Positions 1 to 33,797 of a stretch of 64,000 nucleotides of DNA are shown here, one piece after another. The first letter of the stretch is position 1. Each line of letters opens with the position of its first letter. Origin of the DNA: Haliotis asinina (lineage: Eukaryota; Mollusca; Gastropoda; Lepetellida; Haliotidae); the NCBI RefSeq assembly GCF_037392515.1, contig NC_090290.1:22527753-22591752 (forward strand), given 5' to 3'. The notes under the pieces are model-generated. The model worked only from the letters and a program-made list of their open reading frames with translations, had not been told where the DNA came from and searched no databases. Made by a program: the position numbers and the translations under genes.

Positions 1-310
1 GTAACAAATCTGATGTAGGACATACATCTCATCACCTAGACCTTTAGACATGTTAGAAATGCCATAGTAAATTTGCTAAATTTGAAGTGAAAGAAAATCT
101 GGTAGATCTACAAATGGTATTTGTTTATGTGAAAAGGGGTAACCATATGTGTAACTGACATTGTGCATATAGCTTGGTTTCATAATGAAGTAAAATTGGT
201 GATTTTTTAAAATTTGTTATGATCATAGTTTTGTAACTTAGTGAAACCATGGTACCTGAAATGTCATTCAAATGTTAATGTTAATCCCAACACTGACCCA
301 AGGTGTGGAG

Positions 311-500
311 ACTCACTCACTCACTCACTCACTCACTCACTCACTCACTCACTCACTCACTCACTCACTCACTCACTCACTCACTCACTCACTCACTCAC
401 TCACTCACTCACTCACTCACTCACTCACTCACTCACTCACTCACTCACTCACTCACTCACCCACCCACCCACCCACCCACTCACTCACCTACTCACTCAC
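311..500. repeat. (ACTC)n microsatellite next to a P450 exon
   Basis: Roughly 150 bp of pure ACTC units, followed by ACCC/ACTC variants to about 510. It lies 30 bp from the donor of P450 exon 4 (532). ACTC is the tail unit of the SINEs in this window, so this is probably an expanded SINE tail. It makes reading frames of the type SLTHSLTH in all three plus frames, which are not genes. Confidence 0.95.
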
Positions 501-531
501 CCACTCACCCATGCCAACAGTTTTCACTTAC

Positions 532-3500
532 CTTTACAGCAGTTATAAATTGCTTAGACCATTTAGAAGTAATATGGATGGTCCAGGGAAGGATATTGAA
601 TGGATGTCCAGGGAAAAGAACTGAAAGTATCACTTGTTGGTTGTGGCAGAGCTGAGTCACCACTGGATCTTCAAAATTCTGGTAGGAGAGGCCATAGATG
701 TAAGTGGCAAACAGAGCTGTTGTCATCTTTATGATGTCCTTTTTGGGATCAACTGGATTTTCCATGGCCAAACTGTAATGATGCAATGATGTGTTTCAGA
801 AAATTTACATTTTCCCACATCTATGTAGACAGCAAAGTAGTGTTATGGTCATTGTTGAATCAGTCATTTGTCTAGGCTTCCTCTACCTGTGTTGAATGGT
901 TGTCATAACCTACAGACTGGCAAATGTAAGACAGTCAGTCTTTTCTGTGATTTGTATTCATTTGAATTTATTGCCCATGGAAGGGCAGTTATCTTTTATT
1001 GAAAATGTGATTCTTATTCAGAAAAAGTGGTTCAGTTTTGTCAAAGATATGACATACAGGATCTGATGGAAAGAGTACACAATGATACTCCATGATGTGA
1101 GATCATGGTGATACTTGTAGCCCATGCATATGCTTCACAGGGCTCGATTTAAGGAGAATGAAACAACTTCATACCAGATACAACCCTCTGATCAAGACAA
1201 AAGCAGGATTCACCCACTACCTGACATACAATTATATGGAGTTCTGAAATGGGTGGCAGGACTTGTAATTGGACGTAGATGGATATTTTAGCAACTAATA
1301 GAAAATGTTGCTTACTTTTGAAAAAATATTTTGAAGGCTTTGTTTGTGTGATGCTGTATGGATGTTGAGTCGATGTTGTTCATGGCCTGAAGACACATCC
1401 TCCGGAGCTGCCTGTGGCAGGGGCTGTACTGGATGGAGCCAATACCTTCCTCACTTCTGTTCAGGTACTTGAACACTGGCAGTGAAGGTCGGTCTGGCAA
1501 GTTGTGGGAATATACCTTGTAGGGGAGAGCAGAGTCACAGATGAACACGGTTGGACCAAGGAAACCAAACTGAACTGTGAACATCTTGCCATATTTCTGA
1601 ATTAACTTCTCCATGCTGATGTGTGGTTGCCTGTGAACAATGTTGAAAGATGTTTGATACCGCTGACTGGAAATTTTACTTAGAATTAACATTGGCTTTC
1701 TGATAGGAAATTATGTACATCATTTTTTAACATGATGGAGTGATTGAATTTAGTCTTGTGATGCAGTCAGCAACATTCCAGCAATATGTCAGCAGTCCAG
1801 ACCTTTACATTAAATTAGGATCCAGTGATCTACACATGAGCGTTGATCAGTGTAATTGGGATACTATGGCGTGTCAACCAAATCAGCAAGCTTTACCATC
1901 TGATCCTGTTCATCACCTTTTACAACAAGCATGTGCTACTTAAGATCAGTTCTAACACAGATCTTCATGGGTTATTATATGTTTAGACTGAGCTCTTGGT
2001 CAGGAAATACTAAAATCAACATGATTACTGCTGAACCTTTATCCTTCCTAAATGAAAGTAACTTCAGGGGTTCAAATTTATATTTTTTAAAAGCTACATA
2101 CCTTAAGAAAATAACATGTCCTGACTAATTTTTCACTTGCCCTGATTTTTATGATATAATCATGATGATATAATTAAGAAAGAATAAATCAACGTGGTAT
2201 TTGTTGTTGATGTTTACTGAACTATTTATCAATAAGTGATAAATTCCAAAGAAAGGTTTCTCTTCTTTACTATCATTGTGAAATTTAATAGCTACATTTT
2301 GAACAGATATGAAATGAAGTCTACGTTTATTTGCAGTTTGAAATCGCAAGTGGCAATTATCTAGAAGCCCACAGACAAGCAAGATACTAGTGCCATAATT
2401 TGATTGCCCAAAAAGGAAAACAGACTTGTCCCAGGCATTGGGCGATGGGATTTTTGAAACAACTTTGAATGTCTTAAAGTGATTTTTTCTAAAATATGTC
2501 ACCTCAGCAATTAACTAAACCTTTCCATTTAACCAGTTCCACAACTCATTGGAGAAAATATAGGATATGACATTTATTTGTACATGGTAACCTACCGAAA
2601 GTCAAGACAAAAGCAAACCACAATTAGTGAGTGAGTATGGCTTTATGCTGCTTTTAGTAATATTTCAGCAATCTCATGATGAGGGACATCAGAAGTGGGC
2701 TTCATACATTGTACCCATGTAGGTGATTGAACCCAGGTCTTCAGTTTGTCAAGCAAATGCTTTAACTATGTGGCTACTACAGAGTATACTCATTATCTAT
2801 AATACAACATAATTTTCAATGTTGGCGTCTGATTTTATGTGTCTTTCTATAACACAGTTGGTGATATTGCATTTCATTACATAGATTGATGCTCATACAA
2901 TCAGTTACTTGTTTGCCTTTACAGGCACAGTCATATTCAAACCTGCATTAGATAGCTGTAATATTTCTGACTGCAGCACTAATCAACAAACACACATTAA
3001 ACAGCCAACAAGAATCCCAGGCAGTACCTTGGATTAAGCATGTAGAGACCCCCGATAACTGGGAGTGACCAAGGTCCAGGAGGAAGTCCCTTGACATATG
3101 TGGTGTAGATGTCATTCAGTAAGGTCACAAGGAAGGCAAGAACAATGATGACCACCACCGCCAGTATCCAGTTGTTGATACTCTGTGTCAAAATAATATG
3201 TGTCTTTCACAAGTGAAAGTTTTTTAAACCTAAAATTAGACAGGTTTGAAGGGGGGATCACCTTATGCCCCTAGTAGATGATCTCACAAGTTTTTATAAA
3301 CTGATGTCTACCAACCTGCGATAGCCACTGGTGTTTGAGTGGGCTGTTTGTTTGAAATAACTGTTCCAAGAACTAATTTTGTACATAATCTTCCAGTGCA
3401 TCCAAATGCCTTCAATATACTATACATATTCCAGTAATATGATAATGTGTAACAACCCTTGTCTTGATTACAATGCCCTGGCATGCTGAATACTAAGATA

Positions 3501-4827
3501 ATTGGCAACTAAATCTGGATACATACTGCTTTTGTCTTACTACCGGATCATGAACACATTTTCTTTTGTTCTTTTTCTTTGATCATGTTGATGTAAACAC
3601 AAAATGGCTCCTAGTGCCAGTGGAAAACTACACAGCCTTGCATCGTTTGCTGCAGATATATGGATCATGTATGCATTGATAATTTGCTTTGTTCAGGGTT
3701 CCTTTAGAGACAGGGTATATATATCAGTGTCAATTTTGAAGCCATATGCAAAGGGGTTGTCTTAAACATGGGGTTGTTGTATATGAGAATCTAAATGGTA
3801 AACTCCTTTATGTATATTGACCAAAAATTGGAAACACCACAGTTTTCCAACCTCGCATACATTTGTAATTTATGTTCTTATTATCATATCAAATCAATAG
3901 TCATAAAGAAATAGTAAGTCATATCTTTCTACAGCATTTGAACAGGAAGGCATACAGATACTACTAATGTTTACAAAGGGAGGTAAGTCTAAATAATCTG
4001 CATAATTTGGAGACCACTTTTCACTTTCTCAATCACATGCTGCAAAGTGTGTGAATAGAGACATGTGAATTATCCATACAGCATGTGAAAACCTCATAAC
4101 AATGAACAGTAAGTGAGCTGTAACTCAATAATGTTTCTTGACATCAAGTTGATATATGACAGCATGTCATCCTGATTTATCGGCTTCAGATACACTTGAC
4201 AATTTCTGATAATTCTTGGTAGTTCTTGGAGAGATACCAGTATTACCAGTATATTTTTGTGATTTTTGTACAGTGTAGTGAAAGCAAGTGAAACTGTTGC
4301 CTGTCATGTATTTTAGTCTAATTTGCAATATAATTCGGCAACACAACAAAACAAGATTTCATACATTTCAAAATGACTGTAAGAAAAGGGAATTAACTTT
4401 ACAATTTAAGCAACAAATCCAGTTCTTTGTCACTGGAAATAGCATTTTATTATGATTATTTGACAAGGGTTGATGTCATGGTTACCTGGGATTGGTTGTT
4501 TCAAGGCTGCAGTTATTTAGTGCCAGAGGTAGTTCATGTCATTATAAATGTATAGCATAGTGTTTGGTGACATGTGTCAAGCTGGTCATGAACTTGATGA
4601 AAGATTTGGCTGTCCAAAAGTATTTCCTGTCAATTAACTTAAGTAAATAATTACAAAAATCTGATTTTGTCATATCATCTACTATTTATAAATTCAAGCA
4701 TGAAAATATAAAGAATAAGACTTTATCATCAAAACCAGGTATTTAACACATATTTATTTACAAGTAGTACTTACATCCAACTAATCAGAACACTTACCAT
4801 ATGAAGAGAAGCAAACCAAATGCCCAT
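532..4827 (-). CDS. Cytochrome P450, clan 2 (CYP2-like), N-terminal half; gene runs off the left edge
   Basis: Membrane-anchored haem monooxygenase of the endoplasmic reticulum. Four coding exons read on the minus strand: 4827-4798, 3182-3028, 1666-1316 and 772-532, all with GT-AG borders and matching phases (259 codons). The protein begins MGIWFASLHM, then a hydrophobic anchor (SINNWILAVVVIIVLAFLV) and the hinge PPGPWSLPVIGG typical of microsomal P450s. Exon 3 carries the PHISMEKLIQKYGKMFTVQFG stretch, the DRPSLP motif and helix C; exon 4 carries the CYP2-type region ending in SKWSKQFITAVK at a phase-0 donor. Odd point: helix C normally has WxxxR, but here the position reads H (PCHRQLRR), so the usual haem-propionate tryptophan is missing. 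The I-helix, ExxR and Cys-ligand exons are not seen in 1-531 and should lie to the left. The start was chosen because the short first exon splices in frame onto the anchor and sits about 70 bp below a TATA box. Family is secure; subfamily and substrate are not. Confidence 0.86.
1739..1973 (-). mobile_element. SINE-like family A copy, in P450 intron
   Basis: Family A is about 245 bp. In the sense direction it starts CCCGTGAAGGTCC..., runs through GTCGTAAGAGGCGACTAACG, CTGACTTGGTTGACACATGT, GATCGATGCTCATGTTGTTG, CTGGTCCAGACTCGATT and ACAGACCGCCGCCATATAGC, and ends in the tail GGAATATTGCTGAGTGCGGC, then AAACTAAACTCACTCACTC. No clear pol III box A/B is seen. This copy is diverged and lacks the (ACTC)n end. 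Confidence 0.7.
2061..2462. mobile_element. Diverged MITE-like element, relative of the one at 18354
   Basis: Its interior (GAACAGATATGAAATGAA..., ...GACTTGTCCCAG..., GATGGGATTTTTGA) matches the 18354-18699 element over about 250 bp. The left end CAGGGGTTCAAA is kept; the right end is decayed. Confidence 0.6.
2625..2781 (-). mobile_element. SINE family B copy (tRNA-headed), in P450 intron
   Basis: Family B is about 155 bp. Sense: a tRNA-like head with box A (TAGCCTAGTGGTTAAAGCG) and box B (GGGTTCGATTCC), then CACATGGGTACAATGTGTGA, AGCCCATTTCTGGTGTCCCC, and the same tail as family A ending in (ACTC)n. This copy is diverged. Confidence 0.7.
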
Positions 4828-4893
4828 TGCAGAGGATGCACTGCAGCCTTTGAGGGGGTTTATCTGACTGTGTTGGGGAAGCAGATGGTTCAA

Positions 4894-4904
4894 CTTATAT
4901 ATAA
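4894..4904 (-). promoter_or_regulatory. TATA box of the P450 gene
   Basis: On the minus strand the sequence reads TTATATATAAG, about 70 bp before the first P450 codon at 4827. A CCAAT-like motif (CCAACCAATC on the minus strand, 4941-4950) lies about 40 bp further upstream. Together they look like a focused TATA promoter, common for inducible P450 genes. The transcription start would be near 4865-4870; that position is inferred. Confidence 0.6.
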
Positions 4905-5102
4905 GGGTTCATTGGTAGTGTGTTATATAAAGTAGGCTCTGATTGGTTGGAGAAATTGATACTACAACTGAGTGGTTAACATGTGCCTGTGATCAAAGGA
5001 TTATCAAGGGGAAGGTTGAATATGTACTATCCAGTGTCAACATTGTGTACTGTACTTCAGTTTGTGATTATTATACATTCTCTCCTGTATTTTGATGATT
5101 TA

Positions 5103-5270
5103 TAAAGTAAGGGACGTTTTCTTGGAGTCACATTAATCCAACTGTCTCAGTGGGGAATAGTGGACTGAAAACTGGACATGGTGAATCTCTGTAAACAGAA
5201 ATCCCATTTCATTGACTCCATTTGTGGAGAAGGTAGCATAGATGAACTTGTCCTGGAAATAGAACAAGTG
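5103..5270 (+). repeat. Dispersed repeat, first copy
   Basis: About 165 bp (TATTTTGATGATTTATAAAG ... CATTTCATTGACTCCATTTG ... GATGAACTTGTCCTGGA) repeated at 6386-6585, with a partial third copy at 6670-6750. No coding sense recognised. Confidence 0.65.
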
Positions 5271-5300
5271 CATGGGTCAATATAGGTCAGTTAGGACCAG

Positions 5301-5650
5301 TGTGTGAAATAGTTTCCAAATTTTGATTGATAAAGACACTTGGACTTGCTATGTCTGAAAGTTACTAGTCCCGAAATTTGAGTGTAGAAACTAACCAAAA
5401 GATGAGAATAAGATATTGTCAGCATGACACAGGTTTCATCAGTAAGCTTTTAATATCATTGTAATTTTTTATCAGTCCATATCGTTGCATGATTAAAAAG
5501 TGTGTTATAACTTAACAAGTCAGAGAGAGTGACATACTTATGAAATGGCCGTGAAAATTAACTAGCCATTTGGGCCAGTGACTAGATATTTGCTGGCCCG
5601 ACTGGGTTTTAACAGGCCATGGGCTAGCAGGCCAGTGGCCATTTCACACA
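5301..5650. mobile_element. MITE-like element with 10-bp perfect terminal inverted repeats
   Basis: Ends TGTGTGAAAT and ATTTCACACA are exact inverses, 350 bp apart. A diverged second copy lies near 58241-58600 (shared AAGTCGGAGAGAG-type and GGCC-rich right end). No open frame inside. Confidence 0.6.
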
Positions 5651-5744
5651 ATGGTTAGGAGATCAGCACTGAATGTGTGGATGAAACCAGGGAATTGAAC
5701 TTGTTCTTTTTATTGCATTGTATATCTTGATTGAAGGAGAGATG

Positions 5745-5905
5745 AAGGGGTACCCATGTGGTTCAGGCATCCACTTATCATGACGAAGACCTGTGTTTGA
5801 TTCCACATGTTGACACAATGTCTGAAGCCCATTTCTGTTGTCCCCCAACCATTATATTGCTTTAATATTGCTAAGAGTGGCATAAATCCAAACTCACTAA
5901 CTCAC
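5745..5905 (+). mobile_element. SINE family B copy
   Basis: Head with CATGTGGTTCAGGCATCCAC, a box B-like TGTTTGATTCC and the shared tail ending AACTCACTAACTCAC. Upstream of the BAF60 exons. Confidence 0.7.
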
Positions 5906-6385
5906 TTGATTGAAGCAGTAGGTACAGCTGTAGCATTGAGTAGCATTGACATTATTTCACTTTTTTTCAGACCTCAAGATATCATGGCTGCTGAGCTTGA
6001 CTTATTCATGTACTGTCTTTAAATACCAATACAGCATTTATCTCTCTTTGACAGAAACTTTGTGAAGAAAAAAATACAAATTGTGATGATGAAAGGAAAA
6101 AAATTGGGAATTAAAGTTACAAAAACGAAATAAGAGTTACAGATAGATGTGACACAATACAAAAAGGTTATATAATGATACTTTTGGCAATAACATGAGA
6201 TGAAGATGGATATGTGCAGTCACTGCTTGTGATAGTTACTTGACTCCCATTAAGCAGGGCAGCATGTAGTTGATATTTCATATAGCGCTGATTACATGAA
6301 TGGAAATTTTAGCTTGACATTTTTGTAATGTTTGAACTTAAACATGGAGAAGAGATCTCGAACTTGATAGGATAATTCAGTGATT

Positions 6386-6750
6386 CAGTGATTACTATGC
6401 ATTCTTTCCAGTATTTTGATGATTTTATTAAGTAAGGGACATTTTCTTGAAGTCACATAATAGACCTTTCTCTGTGTGGGATTGTGAACTGAAAACCGGA
6501 CAGGTTAGATCTCTGTAACCAGGTGATACATTTCATTGACTCCATTTGTGGAGAAGGTGGCACAGATGAACTTGTCCTGGAGATAGGATACAAAAAGTTA
6601 TCTTGTTTACATGTCATGAATGTAGTAGTGTTCAGGATTGTAGTCTTCTTATGGCTGTATGCTGAATTTCAGACAAGGTCTCTGTACTCAGCTGACATTG
6701 AACTCAGTGGTGACCTCAGTCGTATAGATGAATTTGTCTTCTGTTTGCAA
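6386..6750 (+). repeat. Dispersed repeat, second and partial third copies
   Basis: 6386-6585 matches 5103-5270; 6670-6750 repeats the GATCTCTGTA / GATGAACTTGTC part again. The stretch has an open frame but no recognisable protein. Confidence 0.6.
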
Positions 6751-7380
6751 CAGACACTTGCAGCTTATTCAGCTTGACCTGAGGTCAAATGGAAATAAAC
6801 AGCAGGTTGAGTTAACTTCTCCCTTAAATTCCCCCTTTTCACGAAATAAAGCAGAGAATGTTATTATTGTTGCGTTCATGCAGAGCTTGCATACATCTTT
6901 GATGGGCATTTAGAAGTTGAGCGGATGAAGAATGAGGGCAATTTTAATGGATATGCAACTTCTTTTGATCTATGAAGGCAATGTTTCAACATAGATTCTG
7001 ATGTTGTTATTATGCAAGTGAATCAATTGCTTGAATTTAGAATTAAAATCCATGTCAAAACGTCGCCTTCACAGAATACAAGAAGTTGTATATCAGTAAA
7101 AACTGTCATCATTCTCCATGCATACATTGGAAACATGAAAACACTTGTAGCTTTTTTTTAAAAATCAAGATTTCTCAACACTGAAGTGTCAAACAGCAAC
7201 TTTGTCTTGGCTGTTTGCATATGTAGACAACCAACTGACAAAGGTGCACCCTTTCACAATAATAGACCCAACCAGTTGTGACGTTTTGGTCACATAATGC
7301 ATCAGTGTTCACTTGATGAGATCAACCTGAACAATCTGTAGGAGAATGAGGAAAAGTGAAGTGATGAAGTATCTTGAGAA

Positions 7381-7658
7381 TCAGGCCCCATTTTCTCGAA
7401 ACAAGCTTAAGCTTTTACTCAAATTTCAAACTGAGTTTCACAATTTGAAACAGCTAAATTTTTAACTCAACTGCTTTTTTTAAATATAAACTCCCAAACA
7501 ACTTAGGTAATCTATCCACCACACTCAAATCAACGCCTATAGTTTGAGCTTTATGTCGATTTTAGTTCATTCTGTGAAATGCATTTTCTCAAATTGGAGT
7601 AAAAACTCAGACTTAAGTCAAAACTCAGACTCAGTTTGTTTCGAGAAATCAGGGCCTG
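7381..7658. mobile_element. Foldback element, about 278 bp
   Basis: Begins TCAGGCCCCATTTTCTCGAA and ends TTTCGAGAAATCAGGGCCTGA, forming inverted arms of about 60 bp with further imperfect pairing (AAACTGAGTTT / AAACTCAGAC). Similar in style to the GGGCCC hairpins at 33.5 kb. Confidence 0.65.
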
Positions 7659-8565
7659 ATTCTGATTAAGCACCACGAGCAATCACTTGATGTGATGGAA
7701 GAACTCTCATGTTTCCAGATGTGCGTTTGGTCTGATTGTGAATTTATGAAATAAATGTTGAATATTCTTGATAGGAACAAACCTTTCTGCTTTAGGTGTT
7801 AAGGAACATGAATTGAACTTCCAGTTTTTTGTGCTTACCCTTTTTGAAAATGATTTATTGTTATTATTTAATATTAAGTTGTTGTTTTCCTAATCTCACA
7901 TGTATTTTAACAATACGTTTAATACTACTACTGTATTGTCATGAGATACAAGTTCCTTCCACCCAGGGGTTAAAAAGTCCCATTGACCGGCACCCAAGGC
8001 AGTCTAATAATGTGACCTTACTTGTCCATTGGCTACTTAGATACTAGTAATCACTGTTTATGGTTTCAAACTGCAAATAACTTTCTTTTCATATCTGCTC
8101 AAAATGTTGCTATTAAATTTTGCAATGATGATGCTCTAATAGAATGGAATTATCCTTCTTTGTTGTTAATCACTTCTCGATAAATAGTCTAGTAAACATT
8201 AACATCAATACTTTCTTAGCATATAAACGTCAACCTATAATATTACTGGTGACAATGTTAAAACAGAGTGTTGCACAATACCTAAATGTGCATACACACA
8301 AATGTAGGGAATGGACAATTCTTTGTGTCAAGACCGATACACAATATTATTTATTGTACCCACAACACTTTGACTTCACTATGTGTTTGAGGAATCAAGG
8401 TAGAATGCTGTTAACATGATTTGAAAGCTTTTCAATCTCATTTTTTATCAGAAAAAAACAAGAATCATTAGAAGATGCCAGACATGCCAGAAGGGTATGT
8501 CATCATCTGATGACTCTTGCTTTTTTCTGACATTCCTTGCAGATTTGTTTTTTTTTTAAATATGT

Positions 8566-8850
8566 GATGTAGTGGTTAGCATGCGTGCCTCTCATGTCAT
8601 ACACCTGGATTTGAATCCTGGTGGAGATACCAAACATTTGTGACCTGGGTCTCCCTCTGTGTTGTGTACCTGGGCAGGGCACTTCATCCACACCGCACAC
8701 AGTCCGTCTAGCTGTTTAAAATGGGTACCTCAGAAGTGGATCTATGGATCTTTATGGTTGTGCTTAGTGCTACTTCGCAGCTTTGAAAGTACAATTCAGT
8801 CAGGGTACTAATATGTAATGCCAGAGAGAAGCATCGCTTTGGATTGGATG
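8566..8850 (+). mobile_element. tRNA-headed SINE, family D
   Basis: Box A-like TAGTGGTTAGCATGCG and box B-like GGATTTGAATCC head a body with CCTGGGCAGGGCACTTCATC and TACCTCAGAAGTGG. Different body and tail from families A and B. Single copy in the window. Confidence 0.65.
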
Positions 8851-8972
8851 AAAATATTAGCATTATTAATTAGCATTATTATTAATATCAGTCTCTGAGC
8901 AGGTCCAGATGAATCTCTTCAGATACATAGACATATTTGCGATATTGACCAGATGCATGTTTGTGTTGACAG

Positions 8973-30836
<21,864 letters not shown>

Positions 30837-31248
30837 ATCTGCAGCATCAACTGACACAGCATTGACTCCATCGCTCCTACAACATTCTCCTCACCTGACA
30901 ACACCTGGACAGGATCTGTGTCATCCTGGTGGAAACTAGGTTAAACACTGGAATGGGGTAACTGGATCTCATGAGTTTCCTCTGTGGGTTTTAGAACAGT
31001 AGTTCTTTTATAAACATGAAATGTATTGTCACCAGGCACATGTGTTTTTTTTATCTCTGAGATGTAAGAATGTAAGATGGGTGTCTGTATCTGAAAGTGG
31101 TAATAGAGATTGTCATAGCAGACCCAATTATTTTATGAACAAACGTCAATTAAATCAAAAGCCAGCATCATAGTCATTGTCATTCGACATACATCTGTAT
31201 CTGTTGACAGTTGACATTCATCGTGCTTCAGTAATCATGTACCTTCAG

Positions 31249-31254
31249 AATAAA
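31249..31254 (+). terminator. Candidate polyadenylation signal of the BAF60 gene
   Basis: AATAAA about 410 bp past the stop codon at 30836, the first canonical hexamer downstream. The implied 3' UTR (30837 to about 31275) contains no recognisable SINE. Confidence 0.5.
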
Positions 31255-31456
31255 GTCCACTTCATATCTCAGCCATGCCTTGTTTTGTGTCATAGTGATG
31301 GATTGATGGGTATACTATCAAGTATTCAGATGTCACCTGGTTCAAATAGTACTTACATCTTATGGAAAGCTGATTACGCACTTGAAGAACGTACTTAACT
31401 GTATGTGTTCTGTAGAAACAGTGATTGGTTGATTTCTAAAAGTCATAAACTTCATA

Positions 31457-31615
31457 TGGGTGATGGAGTAGCCTAGTGGTGAAGATGTTAGCTTGTTCTG
31501 AGGACCTGGGTTCGATTTCCCACATGGGTACGAAGCCCATTTCTGGTGTCCCTCACTATGGTAGTGCTGGAGTATGGCACAAAAAGTGGCGTAAAACCCA
31601 ACTCACTAATACATT
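31457..31615 (+). mobile_element. SINE family B copy
   Basis: GGAGTAGCCTAGTGGTGAAG head and GGGTTCGATTTCCCACATGG, tail AAACCCAACTCACTAA. First repeat after the BAF60 3' end. Confidence 0.75.
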
Positions 31616-31748
31616 CATGACATGCAGAGTGAGCGACTGGTTTTGTCTGGATTGAGTTTATTTATGTACAGGTCTCCATGATTTTATATGGAATAATGCC
31701 AGCTGTCAAAGTATTAAACACAGTCAATAGAGGAAATCATGTTACAGG

Positions 31749-31942
31749 CATGAAAGTTGGCATTGTCCATTGGTCTTCAGCAACCCATGCATGTCGTAAG
31801 AGGCAACTAACGGAATCGGGTGTTCAGGATTGTTGACTAGGTTGACATGTCATCATATCCCAACTGCATACATGCTGCTTATCACTGGATTATCTGGTCC
31901 AGAGACATTTATATAGAGATCTTTGTCATATAGCTGAAATTA
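31749..31942 (+). mobile_element. SINE family A copy
   Basis: CAGCAACCCATGCATGTCGT to CATATAGCTGAAATTAC; tail lost. Confidence 0.75.
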
Positions 31943-32786
31943 CAAATCAAATCACCTTCATGACTCGGAAGTGACCTGCTGTTTTGTGTGGTGGAGACTT
32001 GACTATTGGTTTGAAACTTGTCATTGATGCTTTCATGAACACACACAGTACTGTGAACACACACAATACTGTGCGTCCTCTCCTTGGCCCCTGGTGCATA
32101 TCTGTCATCGGTATAGCTGACAGATAATCAAATTGATGAACCTTGAGCAAACTACCTTTGTTAAATGGATGATTCAGTCTTGACACTGTCATGTATTTTG
32201 AGATCACAGTGCAAAGTGAAACAAATTTCCTTTTTTATACCCCTTTTTTAAAACCCACTTACTCATTCACCGAATCATCACAACTGCATACATTTATGAA
32301 CCAATATCATTTTGTGATGGTATTTACAATGAGGACTTTGAACCTGTGAATTCAGTACAGTATGGAATGTCTTTGCATGTTCTTTGTATATAGATAAATG
32401 TGCGTAATATTGTACAGTGAGGGGGGAGAACAACCAGTACAGACTTGACCAGCATGAGCATAGTCCAGTTACACTCAACGTGTGCTGTAACCAATAATAG
32501 GTTAAATGACATATTCATTTACTGAAACCAGCACTTCTTGAGATTGTGACCAGCACTGGATAGGAACTTTGTACCTGTGATGTGGATTGGCTGTAGATAA
32601 TGTGCTATAATGAGTGACAAAACCCTTCCCATGATCATAAGAAATCTAGCTTAATCTCAGCCTCCTTTGAACTATTCCGACTATATGTATATGTATAATA
32701 TATTATGAATCACTATCGCAAAGTGATTATATTTATAGTCAAGACCTTGTGAAGCGATAACCTGTGATTTCCAGACTATGCTGTAA

Positions 32787-32996
32787 GTGAGTGAGATGTG
32801 TTTTATGCCGCATTCGGCAATTACCGAATCTGATCAATAGCGTGAGCGTTGATCTATGCTATTGGGAACCGATGACGTGTCAACCAAGTCAGCGACCCTC
32901 ACCACCCATCCTGCGAGTCGCCACTTACGACAGGCATAATCGGTGTTTGTGGCAAGCATGTGTTGCTGAAGACATTCTACCAGGGATCTTGACGGG
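32787..32996 (-). mobile_element. SINE family A copy
   Basis: GTGAGTGAGATGTGTTTTAT to CCAGGGATCTTGACGGG; internal part shortened. Confidence 0.75.
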
Positions 32997-33339
32997 CTGG
33001 GCTATGCTGTATGGGAACGTTTACAAACAAGTATATTTCACATACTTACGTAGTCATGGACTGTGAATCCGCTCACCCGAGGAACAACTATTTTCATTCA
33101 ACCAACCATAAATAAAAGTATTTTTTAAAAATAATTCTAGTTAACTTACTGTTCCTATCGTTATGAATAAATTATATGAAATGCTATTATTCAAATATAA
33201 TAATGTTTCTGAAATTTATCATTTTAGTAGCAAGTTTGATAGATCAGGAATTAGTTATGGGTTATTGTTATTGTCGCTTTATACATAACTTCACAAATTA
33301 ATAAGTTCACATTTCGCCGCATATTTCCTCACACGGGTA

Positions 33340-33392
33340 TCCCCTGTCGTGATATTGCTGGAATATTGCTAAAAGCGGCATAAAACCAAACT
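33340..33392 (+). mobile_element. SINE family B tail fragment
   Basis: Only CACGGGTATCCCCTGTCGTG through GGCATAAAACCAAACTCA remains. Confidence 0.65.
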
Positions 33393-33543
33393 CAATCTTT
33401 CCGAAGTAAGTCATTGCGATTTCCTGAGACATACATTATCTTTTTATGAAGGGCATGATTTTTATATTGAAGACGTCAGTGTGAGTGAGTGAGACGTAAG
33501 GGATAGAGGCTTCTTTCTCATGGTTACTGGAGAACTAGATCCA

Positions 33544-33693
33544 GGGCCCCGTTTCACAAAGCTCTCGTAAGCCTAAGATCTCGTAACTTTTCTCACAGCA
33601 TCCGTAGCTCCTGTGTTACAATATAGGAGGTACAATGGCTACGAGAAAACTTACGAGTTCTTAGGCTTACGAGAGTTTTGTGAAACGGGCCCC
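33544..33693. mobile_element. Foldback hairpin element, GGGCCCCGTTTCAC type, copy 1
   Basis: Arms GGGCCCCGTTTCACAAAGCT ... and ... GTTTTGTGAAACGGGCCCC pair across almost the full 150 bp (CTCGTAAGCCTAAGATCTCG against CGAGTTCTTAGGCTTACGAG). Five copies in the window; no coding capacity. Confidence 0.85.
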
Positions 33694-33797
33694 TGATCTA
33701 CAAAGCGTTCCAAACGTTACGACATTTGTAAGCCGATGGTAAACTGTAAAGTTACCTCAAGTCGTAATGATAAGACTGTTTTGTGGATCGATGCACA

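Larger units (their letters stand above)
4906..8972. other. Region between P450 promoter and first visible BAF60 exon
   Basis: Four kilobases with MITE, SINE and dispersed repeats. The missing BAF60 start exon could lie here or left of the window; no exon with the right phase and a Gly/Pro/Met-rich reading was found. Sequence between the repeats shows nothing recognisable. Confidence 0.6.

Noticed and set aside
241-655. Plus-strand frames of SLTH repeats
   Set aside because: They are translations of the (ACTC)n microsatellite in all three frames.
8477-8494. ATGCCAGACATGCCAGAAGG before a GTATGT as the BAF60 start exon
   Set aside because: The phase does not match the exon at 8973 and the peptide does not resemble the BAF60 N-terminus.
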